Assembly (NCBI GenBank): GCA_033032175.1
Contig: CM065307.1
Coordinates: forward strand, 9,672,001 to 9,736,000
Reading direction: 5' to 3'
Length of the DNA: 64,000 nt
Source of the DNA: Saturnia japonica
Lineage: Eukaryota; Arthropoda; Insecta; Lepidoptera; Saturniidae
Shown: positions 23,801 through 35,925 of the stretch, piece after piece
Numbering within the stretch: position 1 is the stretch's first letter
How the letters are laid out: every line of letters starts with the position of its first letter
Program-made: the position numbers and the translations under genes
Notes under the pieces: model-generated
Database searches by the model: none
Seen by the model: only the letters and a program-made list of their open reading frames with translations
Told to the model about the DNA's origin: nothing

Positions 23801-26800
23801 CTAGTATCAATATCTAGGGAGGAAACAGGAGAATACGTTTCTATGGGCAAAATACTGCCCGCGTTTCCTCTTATAATAAGGTTAAAATATAGACGAAGTT
23901 ATCCGATGTTACGGTAAATTATACGGATTTATGGTATCCATCGAAACAAGAACAAATGAAGTATTTAACCCAATAAAGTAACATACATTTGTTGCAAAGA
24001 ACAAGCTTAGGGTCATACAAATTAAAATCAATCCACCGACAACGATTTGTTCAATGAATCTGAAAGAAATTACTTGTATGATGAAAATAATTATTTTATC
24101 AAATTAAATAACAATTTAAAACGAAAAACATTCCTTACACCAACTTTACCCTGTATTCAAAAATTGTATGCAGTGCCGTCTTAAGTAAAATGAAAGCAAC
24201 GATCATATAAGAGAACATCAAACCTCCAAATATAAGTGTTGACCTATAAGATGATAGTTAGATATCAAATATAATCCCTCATTAATTATTGTTGTGATTA
24301 ACTTTGAGATTTGTGTAAAACTTACACGAAATGGGAATAGCTTCCCATCGACGTACATTTAGAATACATAGGTATTATCCACAAATTACCTGAAACAATG
24401 CAAATAACATTAACTAAATACAATTTAAAAAAGCCTAAGCAAAATGAAACACTTACTTTCGTGCATACTATTCATCCCTTCTGAAAGTGGTTGAATGCAA
24501 TCAACGAGCGCACATAAAGCAGCACCAATAGCGTGTATAGCGGTCAACAGAAGAATTAATACAGAATGCCAGACATTTTCACCGTGTAAAAGTGGATCGA
24601 TGTGACCATTCGCTGAAAATAAATTCTTAAAATAATAACACTGATTATATAAGTCAATGCTTATTAACGACAAAGTAAGTAACTATAGTTATTCATGTAT
24701 CTCCCTGAATATATTATGCATACATAAAATGGTGACCGCGGTAGCTGTACTGTAGTATTTCACTTCTTAGCGTTGTAGGCAAGTTTTGTCAAAACTGGAA
24801 AAACTTGCTGATCGCATACCTGTATCACGAAGCTCCATGCGCATTCCGTACTTAGCGTTCGACTACATGTATGATGTTTACCCTCCGTCCATTATAAGAA
24901 AGGAGCCGTCAGCAAAAGAGTGCTTTACATATGGCTTTTGTTGATTTTAATAAGGCATTTGACACCCTCAGTAAAGAGGATTTATATAGCGCGTTCGAAA
25001 TATTCGACTGCCCACCTAAACTTCTTGGTCTGCTTAGGTACTTTCACAGTGACGTGCGGAGAACTGTTGTTTTTAATGGTACTACATTTATGTCTTTTGA
25101 TATGTATAGAGGTGTCCGACAGGGTTGTGTATTAGCTTCGACTTTGTTTGGCATATTCCTCTCACTTCTTTTAAATGCTACATTTGGCAACACAAATATG
25201 TATTGATGAAGGTACATCTAGGACATACGTGATTGAATGGTAAATTTCGTAATATTTCGCTCCTAAGTGTAGTCGCAAGCGTGAAAGTTTAATTATCGAC
25301 AAGCTTTTATTTACTGACGATGCAGCTTTTGTTCCTGAGTCACCTCAAGAACTTCAGGAAATGATGGATACATTTGCTAAAGCATGCGACCAGTTTTCTA
25401 TGTCTGTAAATGCCGAGAAGACTGTAGCTCCAGTCTCTGCAAATCCTGAACTGACAAATAATTTGTTTAGTGGAAGCAAATGTGACCGTAGTTGCCGCTC
25501 TTGTATCAGTTTGGCGAGTTACCAAAAAAAGTGTTCCAAGACTCTGCATGTATAGCATCTTTCGTAGATAGTCAAAGTATTTATCGGCACACAACATTTT
25601 AAATCACCCATCCACCTTTATGAAATATGTATTTCTTACTTTCTTATTAGGTAAACGTTGTACATAATTACCATAATGATTTAATCCTTTTCCGTGTATG
25701 ACTTCTGTTCCAACGCTTGACGAATGAATATACAGGGCTACTTCTAAAGCATCAGATATGCACTGTAAAGATAATAAATTTTGTGACTATTATATTGTGA
25801 TATAATAAAGGGGAAAGGTTTTTTGTTTAAACATGCTAATCTCTGGAACTACTGGTCGGAGTCGAAAAATTGATTTTGTATATGATAGCCAAATTCAGGA
25901 AGAATAAATAGTATATACAGGCTACACCTAACAATAGGCTATAAGAAAATTTAAATAATTAAACACTCGGCTCGGTAGAACAGGGTGCGGTACAATATAT
26001 CTATACCACAAGAAAATGCGGCTACGAAATACAAAAAAAAATCTGGCAGGTAGTTCAAGAGATTAGCGCGTTCAAACAAACAATCTCTTTATAATTTTAG
26101 TATATAGATATGTATGTTTTTCAGTAATCTGGTTACATAGCTTACGCTTAGCTTGAAATCAAACCGCCACGAGTGTGATGGCGCTCCCCATAATATTAAA
26201 TACTGATGTAATTAAAGGGAGTAAGTATAAAATTTTAGAATATTCATATCAGATTCTAAGTAGACATCTGTTTCCACATGAAAATAACTTTTTGACAGGA
26301 ATCTATATGTGATAATCTTTCCGTTTTAAAATGGAGAATTATTATTTATTTCTATATAAATAAATTGATTGAGGTTTTGCGTTGTGCGCGTACTACACAC
26401 AAATTACTGGATAGATTTCGATTTCTTATTATTTTACTCCTTAGACACTTGATCCCTTTAAAATAGTATAATATTATCTCGATATCTTCATTAAAAAAAA
26501 AGTTATTAAAGATTTAAGAAACTACGATTTTTATTAGCTTATGCGTTCTTCTATAGTCACGCGAGCGAAGCCACGGCCATTCAATTCCAAATTTTAAGAA
26601 AGCTTGTACCGTGGTAACTAAACAGCTGGTATACAATTAAACATACATATATAGACATTCAACACCCAGCCATACAACTGATAATTATGTTCATCACACA
26701 AATGCCAACCTACAACTGCACCACAAGGCTTGTCAGTCAACAATTGAGTACATTATTTATTATACAAGTCTATTACTGAAATTGATTTATTTGTTAGTAT

Positions 26801-29800
26801 TTTGGATTTACGCAATGTATTGTCTGATAAGCGGAAACTGTTATTTATGCTCCTTTTTTTGTATGTTTATTATAATCTCTTGTATGTTAGTAGAAGTATT
26901 TGAAGTTCATAAGTGCCTTCGTAGAGCCCAGATTGAAGAAAAAAAATTTTTGATTTTACAATTTAAGTTTACCTGCGTTCAATTAATATGCATTAAAACC
27001 ATCTGAAACATCAAAACAATTTCGCTTTCGCAAATTCTAAAAATGAAGATAGGCTGGTACTACATTTATAAATACTTGAGGTACATACAGCGACCACTTC
27101 TTTAATACCCATTCCAAATACTTTTCTCAGCGTCTTATGCATCATGATGAAGTTTGAAATTCCAACAACAGCCAACAATGTAACCCATAGCCAGGGTACT
27201 AACACAAACCACGAGTGCATGTTATTCCAGATCAACTGAAATTAATATTGACAAGTCATTTGTAGGGCCCTCTTGGCCTTATTGTGGAAGGGAAACGCCC
27301 ACGAGATCCAAGGAAGCCCATCGCGTATCAATTTACTAAGACTGTTTTTTTAATAATAAGTATAGCATAGGCCTTTTTTTTTATCTAAGTAATGTATGTA
27401 GGATTTAAACAATTGGAAAGCTAAGTCGGTTTTTTTTAGTAATGAATATCCGAACATGCGCAATCTTATCACTTATCAGCTTGTTTATTTAATAATAAAA
27501 ATATTAACCAGTTTGCTTGTCATAACTGTAGCGTTACTGACTCAGTAGTAACGTTTTCGGATATTGCGTCGTATAACGTGGGTTTGAATCCTATAAAGAG
27601 CCTGAACTTCGGATGAAGGAAAATATTGCGATATAACTACAGCGCTGAGCTGGAGGATTTTCTACTACACACCTAGGTAGCTGCCATCCTCAAATAAAAA
27701 ATTTATTGTCAAGCATCTATAAATGTGTTTCGGCAGCCAAAGGCGTAGCCACGATTTTGTTCGTTCAGTGAGAGGTTTTTTTAAATACAATTTTGACAAC
27801 ATTAATAATTCATCTTCCTTTGGGCGCTTAGCAACACCTTGCTAGGAGGGGATGCATGCCGGCAGCTGCACAGAAGAGCCTTTCCCTCTAGGTTTAGTGT
27901 ATTACCATCTTTACGATAAAGCATAAAACAACCTGCCTTCTGAGTGTAAATAATTTAACATAAGTAAACAAACCACCTTATTATTATTTTTACTTACCCT
28001 ACCATATAATAACCGCTCGATAATCAAAAATGTCCATAGGGCGAGCCATGTACACACAATACTCAATACCAACGACAAATTGAACTGTCCCAGACTGAAA
28101 TCTGATCGTAATTGAACAACCTCCACGCTGAAATATTAACAGTACAGTAAAAACTTGTTACTTGTCAATATTTTTCAAATAAGTATAATTGAACAAGAAG
28201 TACAAATCGGTTAAGATTTTTTAAACTTTACTTATTTTTTACTATTTCTAAAAGTTTTATTGAAAATTCATATAGCCATCAATTGACCAATCACATAAGC
28301 TTTCGGTGTACAAAATTTCATAAGAATTGCTAAAGCCGTTTTTGAGTTAAACCCGATCATACAAACAGACAGACAAAAAAAATTTAATGGCATATTCGCG
28401 GTCAGTATCTTCCCTATAGTATGCCTATCGGGAAATTGGGAAAAAAAAATATCTGTACAGACAGAATTACAGATTTATTAATGTAGATTATATTTATGAT
28501 TAAAACTGAGATTGTTACTCAAAATAAACTTCTTATTTGTAGGGTGTGAAAAATGGATTGTAACAGGACCGGTCACGCGAAGATTTCGTTGGGCAACCGG
28601 TCATGGGCTGTAACAACCACTTAACATCAGGTGATATTGCGTGCTCATTTTTTTTTATTGTAGCACAGAAAAGTGACAGCACTCTCTCTGATAGTAAGCA
28701 AAGAACAACCCAAACGAAAGGCAACCACCGAGGGATCATCATACTGTCGCTGGTCGTTGCCGCGTCGCTCTCATACCGGCCTGCAAGCTTCACTGTAGCT
28801 GGATATACAATGGCTTACCCTAAATACGACAGTCTAATAGACAGTTCTGTTTAAATACTGGATATGAACCGACTGCACCCGGAATGGCACACACTTAAGC
28901 GTGCCACTATAGAGGGTGTTACACCTGGTGTGTGGTAGTCGCGATCCAGTCGACCACCATTGCCGTGTCCTACCAACCAGCCATGCATTCGTTACTTAAA
29001 ACTATTTAAATGAATATCTTTGTTATGTTGGAAGTTAGAACTCCTTTTAAGTAGAATACATTGATAGATTAATATTAATATTCAATAACATAAATTATAG
29101 TTATTTTTTTCAAGAGTTGATGGCAAGTTCATATAACAAAATATAACAAAAAATAAAATAAGAACGTGATTACGTACTAGAAAAAATTATATGCAGGTGT
29201 ACTAAACAGAGGAGGATACAGTCCTGAGTAAGTCTCCCTGCAGATAGCTATTTTATGTAAGTTTGCTTTCGACTGAATTTCGCCATTTCTGAAAATTAAA
29301 TGATTTATCAATATCAAATGTTTAGATCTGAATAGTATATAAAAAAATAAAACCTCGTCTGGGTAACGTTTCTCCAAGCTCTGTGATATAGCCCTACAGT
29401 TGAAGTTGCCACTGTTACTGGTATTTTTTGTTTGTCTTCGAGTATGCCAGTTTCCAGTGAGAATCGAGACTGGAAAAAAATAATTTGATAAATAATATGT
29501 CTTTAATGTTGGGTTATAAAGATTATTTTACCGTAAGTACCTCTTTTAGCATTATGGTTCTCAGATCTTTTAGAACTGGTTCATATGCATGCAATTCGAA
29601 ATCCCTGAAATAGTCGTTTAATTAGTTTTACGTTCAGATTCTTTAAAATGTCGACGATTTCATTAAACTATTTATCCTATGGCTGAGCATCAGTTATGTT
29701 GTAGTTATTATGAATGGACTAGTACTAAAAAGTACTCAGCCGCGAAAGCGTGGCAACAAGCTCAAGGGTGCCATAGTCGCCGAATCCGGTTCGGGCTGTT

Positions 29801-32800
29801 GCCAGGTATGCGACATCGCGATCTGACTAAATTGACACATTCTTTACCTTTATATTAACACTAACAATAAATAAATATTTTTAGTATCAGATCAGTATAA
29901 TTCCGAAAATCACCTCTTACAAAGATATTCACAAACTTTACCCATTTATACAATAATTTTATCAGAACACCCTATATTACTCAATAAAAATAATATTATG
30001 CGGAAAAGTCATAAAGACCAACATCTAAACGGTTGCAATGCAACAGCTAAGCAGTAAAGAGAATGTAAATATCAAACTGTCAATCTTACCGACAGTAAGT
30101 GAAGGGTAGTTTAGCATCAGCGACAGAATGCGTTACGTAGACCGCTGCTATTGCGGCTATCGTACAACAATTAATTGCTCTCATAATTGCCGTTATACAA
30201 ATTGCTATTCCGATACCTAAAAACAAAATATCTAAATCAGTATCCTTATTAATATAGCAACAGTATGGTACCTACATCTAATCTTAGGATAAAATTGACC
30301 ACTTGGAAAAGAGCGTAATTTGGTAAATAATGTTAGTTCTATCTTAGAGGACCTTTAAGTATGAATCTGATTCCAAGTAGTTACAGAATCTATAATAGTT
30401 ATATGGTAACATAAATAAATAAATCATCTGTTTATTACCAAAAAAAAATTCACATATACTTAATTAACTCTAATCAAAATATAAAGATTTTATAGAAAAG
30501 GAGTTACTACCTACTTAAACAAAACTAAATATGTAGTTTAATTTCATTTAAAAAATATCGCATTAGTATATTTTTGATCTGGCTTCTATTTTTTTTTTCA
30601 AGTTTGTCGAACTATAGCTTTAGGTAATTTATTTAACGTTCTGGGCAGAATGCATCCCCGAACCCTCTCACCGTACACGTTACATTTAGGTATTTCAAAT
30701 GTAGGAAGATAAGCCAGATTACGTAAGGTCACTTGGTCTTAGTATCCTATTTAAGTTCCACTCACAGTTACTGTATTGAGTTACAAATGCCAAATCCAAC
30801 TTATCGAAAACGCTCAGAACTTTACAATAGTGAAATAAATTATGATAACTTCCTAGTTCCTAACGTTAATAACAAGTTATCAACTTAAGGATGGTAAGTG
30901 ACAAAGCGACCAGCCCGAAAATTCCAAAAATGGGTAAGTTACATATAGGTAAATCGTGTCATAATATAATTTACCATCAAGCATTGGAACAATGCGAAAA
31001 GCGCGCCCAGGTCCACTGATGCTCCATTGACCGAGAAAAACCTCAAAGTGACGTAATGGATTTGCTAATAGAGCCACCGCCAAAATCAGGAACATCATGA
31101 AGATAACTATAGCAGATAGCAAACAACACAATCATTCACATAATTTTAGGTGTTTCATCTTTATTTCAAGTAACTTTGAAGTAATTGAATTATGGGATAA
31201 AAGTTTTTATAGAGTACCGCCGCGCTTTCTTAAAGTTCCAAGATTACGAAATGGATTCCATACGTGTTGATTATTAGGTCCTTACATATGAAATTGGCGT
31301 TTTGTTGAAGTGGCCATTTTGATCTCAAATATCTGGCGTATGATTAGGAATTCCCAATTCAGATTTATTTCAAATTTAGGCTTGTGTATTTGTTTCGAAT
31401 TTAGTGGTTTACTTGTTTTCGCACCATTTGATTTTTCTTTGACATCGTTCTTTTCACAAAATGGAAAACTTTAAATATCGCGTTATTTACGAATATGTGT
31501 TCCACCGTGGCATCAGCGCTGCAGAAATAACTGGAAGGATTAATGATGTGTATGGAGAAGCTACTGTAAAAGTAAGCACGGTACGTTTTTGGTTCCAACA
31601 TTTTCGTTCTGGTTTTGACCTACGAAACAATCCCCGTGGACGGCCGGGGTCCCTTGTTGATAATGAAGAATTAAAGGTGATCGTGGAAGCGGGTCCATCG
31701 TAAGCCACGTAAGAGTTAGCGGCAGGCGTCGGTGTGAGTGATAAAACAATTTTAATTCACTTGAACAAATTGGAAATTTGAAAAAGCTCCAGGAATGGGT
31801 ACCGCTTGAATTGACTGAAACAAATCAACAAACACGCATTGGGTGCTGTGTTAAATTAATCAACTGCCACAATAACGAGGGAATTTTGAATCGTATTCTT
31901 ACTTGTGACGAAAAGTGGATCCTTTAGGTCAATCCGAAACGCTCATCACAATGATTGAACCCAGCAGAACCGGCCAAAGCTTGTCCCAAGCGAAAGTTGA
32001 CTCAGAAAAGGGTACTGGTGAGTGTTTGGTAGACCAGTGCTGGTGTCATACACTACAGCTTCTAAGATCTGGCCAGACGATAACGGCAGATCTGTATTAG
32101 GGATGTTGCATTTGTTGTGTGTATGCGCATCCACATCCGCAAATGCGGAACATTCGCATTAATTTAGACATCTGCATCCGCATCAATGCACGCAGACTTT
32201 TAAGGATGCGAATTTATAAGTGCAAGGCGCAAGCGAGTAAGTTACGATATGTAAAGAAAGTGGTTGGGGCTAGTGTGCCGCGTGCCTCGCACGTGATCGC
32301 TAATTGACCAACAGGAAGGCACACTTTGGTGACAAGATCCTATAGGTTTTGTTAGTTTTTTTTAGCAATAGACGTGATTTCCATTGTGAATCAATTACAG
32401 TGTTTGTTTACTGGGTTTATCCAAATTGTTTGCGTGTTTGATGAATATTTCGATGTAAATATTGAGTGAAAAGTTGAATAAAAATGTTGCCACTAACAAA
32501 AAGCAGTACCTGGACTTATGCTACATTAGACGATTTGAATGAAAATCCACATAATTGGTGGACAGTTAATCATGTTGAACTTAAAACTCTCTCTAGATTT
32601 GCACGCAGATATTTATCACTTCCACCATCCAGTGTTCCCAGCGAATACACTTAGGAACAGAATAGAGGCTGAGAAACCAGCATTATTACTATTTATTAAA
32701 TATAATTTACCAATTTTTTAGTTTAATTATTGAACAAAGTTTTTTATTATAGAATTCTTAACTCAAAATATGATTATTTAAACATTGATTTTCATTTATT

Positions 32801-34221
32801 TATGTACTTAAAATTGAAATACATATGTTTAAAAAATCCTGAAATCCGCATCCGCAACAACTCTGATCTGTATTGTCAACAATTGCAAACCATGATGGAA
32901 AAACTAGCCGTTAAACAACCGAGACTGGTCAATCTCTCTAGCCCACTGATGCTTCAAGACAACGCTAGACCCCCATACTTCACGACATTCTATCGTAAAT
33001 TAAAGGATCTGCGGATGGAATGTTTCCTACACCCACCATACTCCCGGACCTTGCTCCAACAGATTACCACTTTTTACGGAATTTGGGCAATTTCATGCAC
33101 GGAAAAAAATCCAACTCCGATGTGGCTGTCCAAACCGCCTTCAACGATTTTATTTATTCTCGCTCCCACAATTTCTTTAGCAATGAATCAATGAACCACT
33201 CTACTGAAATGGCTAAAGTGCATAGATAATAATACTTCATACTTTGATTGATTAAATGTATAATTTCATAATATTTTGTTCGTTTTACTTTTTCCAATTA
33301 AAACGCTAATTTCATAATAAGTAAGGACCTAATATTAATTTATTTTGTAGAATTGGATATCCTACTAACTATGTTTATGTAACGTAATATACTACTACCC
33401 GTGCGCAATAAGTTGAGACCTGGGGGCGGTGACGTCACAGACGCATGGTTGTACTGTGCACAAAAAAATATCACATCAAGTTTCCACCCGCGACTTCGTT
33501 TCATCTATTTTTTTTATGTAGCGAGTGTTGTACTCTGAACAAAGCCACCTTATATCTATTATACTTGAGCTATTACAAGCGTGCGAACTGAGACATAAAT
33601 ATTTTAAAAGTCCAACACTTTTAAAACGAGATTTCTCTCTCCACTATGTCAAGTTTTACTCTTCATTATAACAATAAACTCAAATAACAATAAAATATAG
33701 CAGTAACTTTAATAACTAAATAATAACTGTAATAATAAATAAGATTATAAAATCGGAGCGCGTCGTCGTTGCGTGACGTAAACCAGTACGAGACTAAGAT
33801 GTAAAAAAAATGGCGTTGCCTACAGTACAACAAGCGAGCTTGAGGGGTAGTTACAGGGGTAGCGGGCGGATGGTTGCATTCCAGGCGAGTCTCAACTTAT
33901 CGCGCACGGGTATTACACTCGCATACTGAAACCTCACCAGATAACATTAACAGACAAAGGTAATTAATTTTTAATAGCTTTAAAATTATGAGATATATCC
34001 TTTATAGTATCATTGGCTATACACATCTGTGGGCATTTTCTTTTACATATATTTTATCACTATACACTTAAATAATACTTACTAACACCGCCAGTAACCG
34101 CAGAAGCAGCGACCCTACAGTGCATTGCGAGTAGAGCCCCAAACGCTAGAGAGCTGAGTCTAAGGCGCCGCCTACCGGATACTCGTCGCCGCAGTCCGCC
34201 GATACCCGTAGCGTTATCCAT
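20860..34221 (-). CDS. Divergent SLC6 (neurotransmitter/amino-acid symporter) family protein
   Basis: A complete 12-TM-type transporter gene of 599 aa. Coding exons in order: 34221-34083, 31106-30975, 30216-30090, 29604-29541, 29469-29354, 29288-29178, 28127-27998, 27235-27089, 25762-25672, 24612-24457, 24389-24326, 24243-24139, 24059-23987, 22811-22632 and 21024-20860. Every junction is GT-AG and in phase. Family marks: EVFLGQWSISGPGRAF after TM2 (canonical ELALGQ), a loop with glycosylation site NVT (residues 188-190), a TM4 block (residues 245-270), CISDALEVAL before TM6, and GGIALLESVDAIMSG ... CLMELTGMLYIYRGHDFISD at TM9-10. The TM1 core NVWRFPY is replaced by AMHCRVA, so ion coupling is doubtful. 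It acts in the plasma membrane; the substrate is unknown. Introns hold a broken mariner and a LINE fragment. An unseen upstream exon cannot be excluded. Confidence 0.85.
21756..21821. repeat. Two 16-bp palindromes in direct repeat
   Basis: GGATACTGTAGTATCC (21756-21771) and GGATACTATGGTATCC (21799-21814) lie 43 bp apart. Each is followed by a similar TGGACG tail. They are in the last SLC6 intron. They could be repeat debris or a protein-binding palindrome. Confidence 0.5.
21869..22000 (+). repeat. Dispersed repeat, copy 2
   Basis: Same family and orientation as 11990-12125, with about 40 extra bp in the middle. It is in the last SLC6 intron. Confidence 0.5.
22256..22330. repeat. Short dispersed repeat fragment
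   Basis: 'attgaggtttgccgttgtgc' followed by an 'actactgggtagatttt' phrase recurs in similar form at about 26367-26432. Both are in SLC6 introns. Confidence 0.4.
24890..25560 (+). mobile_element. Broken reverse-transcriptase fragment of a LINE
   Basis: The plus strand at 24931-25206 reads as RT core: AFVDFNKAFDTL (palm aspartate region), then VVFNGTT, RGVRQGCVLASTLFGIF and LLLNATFG. After stops and a frame change it continues at 25290-25555 with LLFTDDAAF (the FADD-type catalytic box) and MMDTFAKACDQF. Both parts match the RT of insect non-LTR elements. It is truncated at both ends and lies in an SLC6 intron, its right edge about 110 bp from exon 25672-25762. Confidence 0.75.
25800..26110. 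repeat. Interspersed repeat, relative of 15480-15925
   Basis: Ends with 'agagattagcgcgttcaaac', a T-rich run and 'agtatatagat', the same terminal wording as the repeats at 15925 and 61640. It is in an SLC6 intron. Confidence 0.45.
27535..27720 (+). mobile_element. tRNA-derived SINE, degenerate
   Basis: A B-box-like 'gtttgaatcc' is followed by 'cggatgaaggaaaatattg', the same head and body order as the SINE at 16160-16432 but on the plus strand. It is in the SLC6 intron between exons 28127-27998 and 27235-27089. Confidence 0.5.
28255..28445 (+). repeat. Dispersed repeat with TTTTTGAGTTAAA core
   Basis: 'caaaatttcataagaattgc', then 'gtttttgagttaaacccg' and 'catacaaacagacagac'. Copies in the same orientation are at about 19380-19545 and 59335-59490. 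It is a common lepidopteran repeat of unresolved class. Confidence 0.5.
28540..28990. repeat. SINE-like dispersed repeat
   Basis: Contains 'cttaacatcaggtgatattg', 'ataccggcctgcaagc' and an 'actggatatgcac'-like phrase, with variants near 41405-41600. The open frames here on both strands are by-products. Boundaries are not resolved. Confidence 0.4.
31274..33332 (+). pseudogene. Decayed mariner transposon interrupted by a hAT fragment
   Basis: The left end TTAGGTCCTTACATATGAAA and the right end (mirror form ending GTAAGGACCTAA) are inverted repeats flanked by TA at 31272-31273 and 33333-33334. Transposase remains start at 31461 (MENFKYRVIYEYVF), keep VSTVRFWFQHF, NPRGRPGSLVD and an ILTCDEKW-like site, then resume after the insertion with LQTMMEKLAVKQP and a DN motif. 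Several stops and frameshifts are present. The family is the DD34D cecropia/mori-type mariner. It lies in the first SLC6 intron (30975-34221 region). Confidence 0.88.
32099..32864 (+). mobile_element. hAT-type fragment nested in the mariner
   Basis: A 766-bp insertion is bounded by GATCTGTATT on both sides (32089-32098 and 32865-32874), of which 8 bp would be the hAT-standard duplication. The ends AGGGATGTTG and CAACAACTCT are imperfect inverted repeats. Inside, 32484-32654 encodes a piece of the hAT C-terminal dimerisation region (NPHNWWTVN ... LSRFARRYLSLPPSSVPSE). It continues after a frameshift as NRIEAEKPALLLFIKYNLP. Most of the transposase is missing, so this is an internally deleted, non-autonomous copy. 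Confidence 0.8.
33398..33910. mobile_element. 513-bp MITE with 22-bp inverted ends
   Basis: Left end CCCGTGCGCAATAAGTTGAG and right end CTCAACTTATCGCGCACGGG are inverse copies with one difference. TA flanks both sides (33396-33397 and 33911-33912). The interior has no coding sequence. It lies 64 bp right of the decayed mariner, in the first SLC6 intron. The TA target suggests mobilisation by a Tc1/mariner-type enzyme, but the ends do not match the mariners in this window. Confidence 0.75.
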
Positions 34222-35441
34222 TCCAGGAACATGCGACGTCGACCATACTACTGACCACTGACTTTGCTAGTTTATATTCAAAAATGTTAATAATTGAATC
34301 ATATAGTGTTGGCGTAAACGACTTAATTAATAATCAATTCAAATAATCTCGTGTAGTTTAGTTAACTATTGAAAAACTGCGTTTAACAAAATATTTAGTT
34401 GCTGCAGAGTGTACAGACTTTTTACCTACCTTATTTTTTTCATTCAGATGGAAAAATATTGATAACAACTAATTATGATTATAACCATAATGATAACAAA
34501 ATAAATGATAATATACTACCAGAATGTGCATAGCCAGGATTTTCGCAAGAGGAGAGAGACGTTGGGGTTAGGCAAGGGCAATGTTGTTTTTTTTTTCGGT
34601 AGTAAAGTTAGTAATATGACTTTACAGTAGGTAATTTGTGTTAAGTACACAGACAACGGCGACCATCGGTGACCGATTCCATCTACAGTAGTCGCCGTCA
34701 TTCCGACCCGCTGAAATGCCTTTTCACGCCTCGTTTGAAAAACTCAGGATCATGAAGGGAGCGAAAACGAAAACTGGAACACCGTTCCACACCCGCACGG
34801 TTACCACGCCCTAACTACATCTTGCTAGAGGAGGACAGGCTACGCCCATGCCTGCTCGGGAAGTGTACGCGAAAAATACAGTTAACTTTATTAATAAGTT
34901 TAAATATCAATCCAAACCAAGTGAAAGAATGTTTGACAGTAAGTCTCGGGTTCGAGATTTGAGAACATTATAACCAGATCGTCATTATAATCTTTATTCC
35001 GCGTGAAATCGTGTAGCGTCATCATCATAGCCATGATTACTAAAGCAACTTGTCGAGTAAATTATTAATTAAAATATACCTACAGGGTCTCTGTTATCAA
35101 ATGTCATTATCGTTTCAACAGAACGCGGGATTTTGGGAGAAATTGCGGCCATAATTTGTTTTCATCGATATATGAATGTTTATCCTGTGTCAACTACAAT
35201 TTAGAAAAATCAGTTTGAAATTGAAGATCAAAATGTCATTACTTAAAAACCAGAGACAAAAATCACAGAACGATAAGGTAACATGGATCATAAATAGAGG
35301 ATTCTTCTGTTCAAGAAGAGTTGACCATAGATTTCAATCTATAGAGTTGATTTAGTTACATTCTATAAAATATCAATTATTTAAAAATAATATAGGGAGA
35401 GCAGGTAAATAAATGGTAAGGTAGGTAGGTTGTTATAAGAG

Positions 35442-35774
35442 CCATTCCGATTAACAAATACACATACGCATGGTCCACTCCTTCCTCCCAGGAGGAGGGG
35501 AACGTGCATATGAGTATATATTAGTTAGCTCGAATTCTCCTAAGATTAGGGAATTAGTTAGATCGCGACTTTTTCGCATTCGCGACGACCGCCCGAGACG
35601 AGGTTCGGCCACTCTGGCACCCTCGTGCGGGTCGTCACAAACTTTCGCGGCTGAGTGCCCTAAGCGCTCGCCCCCAAGTCCGGTGAAGCTGTAAAAGCCG
35701 CAGCGGCTCTGTTTGACGATAGGGCCCCTAAGGCTAACAGTGTTGTCAGTTCAAAAAAAAAAAAAAAAAAAAAA
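35442..35774 (+). mobile_element. Poly(A)-tailed retroposon with 13-bp target duplication
   Basis: The 333-bp insert ends in about 21 A and is flanked by GTTGTTATAAGAG at 35429-35441 and 35775-35787. It contains 'cgcggctgagtgccc' and 'gtgaagctgtaaaagccgca', shared with 58676-58795. The short open frame at 35470-35694 matches nothing I recognise. It is either a SINE or the 3' tip of a LINE. Confidence 0.8.
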
Positions 35775-35925
35775 GTTGTTATAAGAGACGAGACGGGATG
35801 GGCTTTTTTGACAACTACCAATAAATCTATCAATTTCTGTAAATTAAACTATAATCAATTGGGAATGTTGAAATCATGAAAGCAGCTATCCAATTCAAAC
35901 ATTGTCAAGTACAATCATACATACA

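Noticed and set aside
22632..28127. Scattered minus-strand hydrophobic exons first read as a gustatory receptor
   Set aside because: Joined in phase they give SLC6 marks (EVFLGQWS, GGIALLESVDAIMSG, YRGHDFISD) and no receptor signature.
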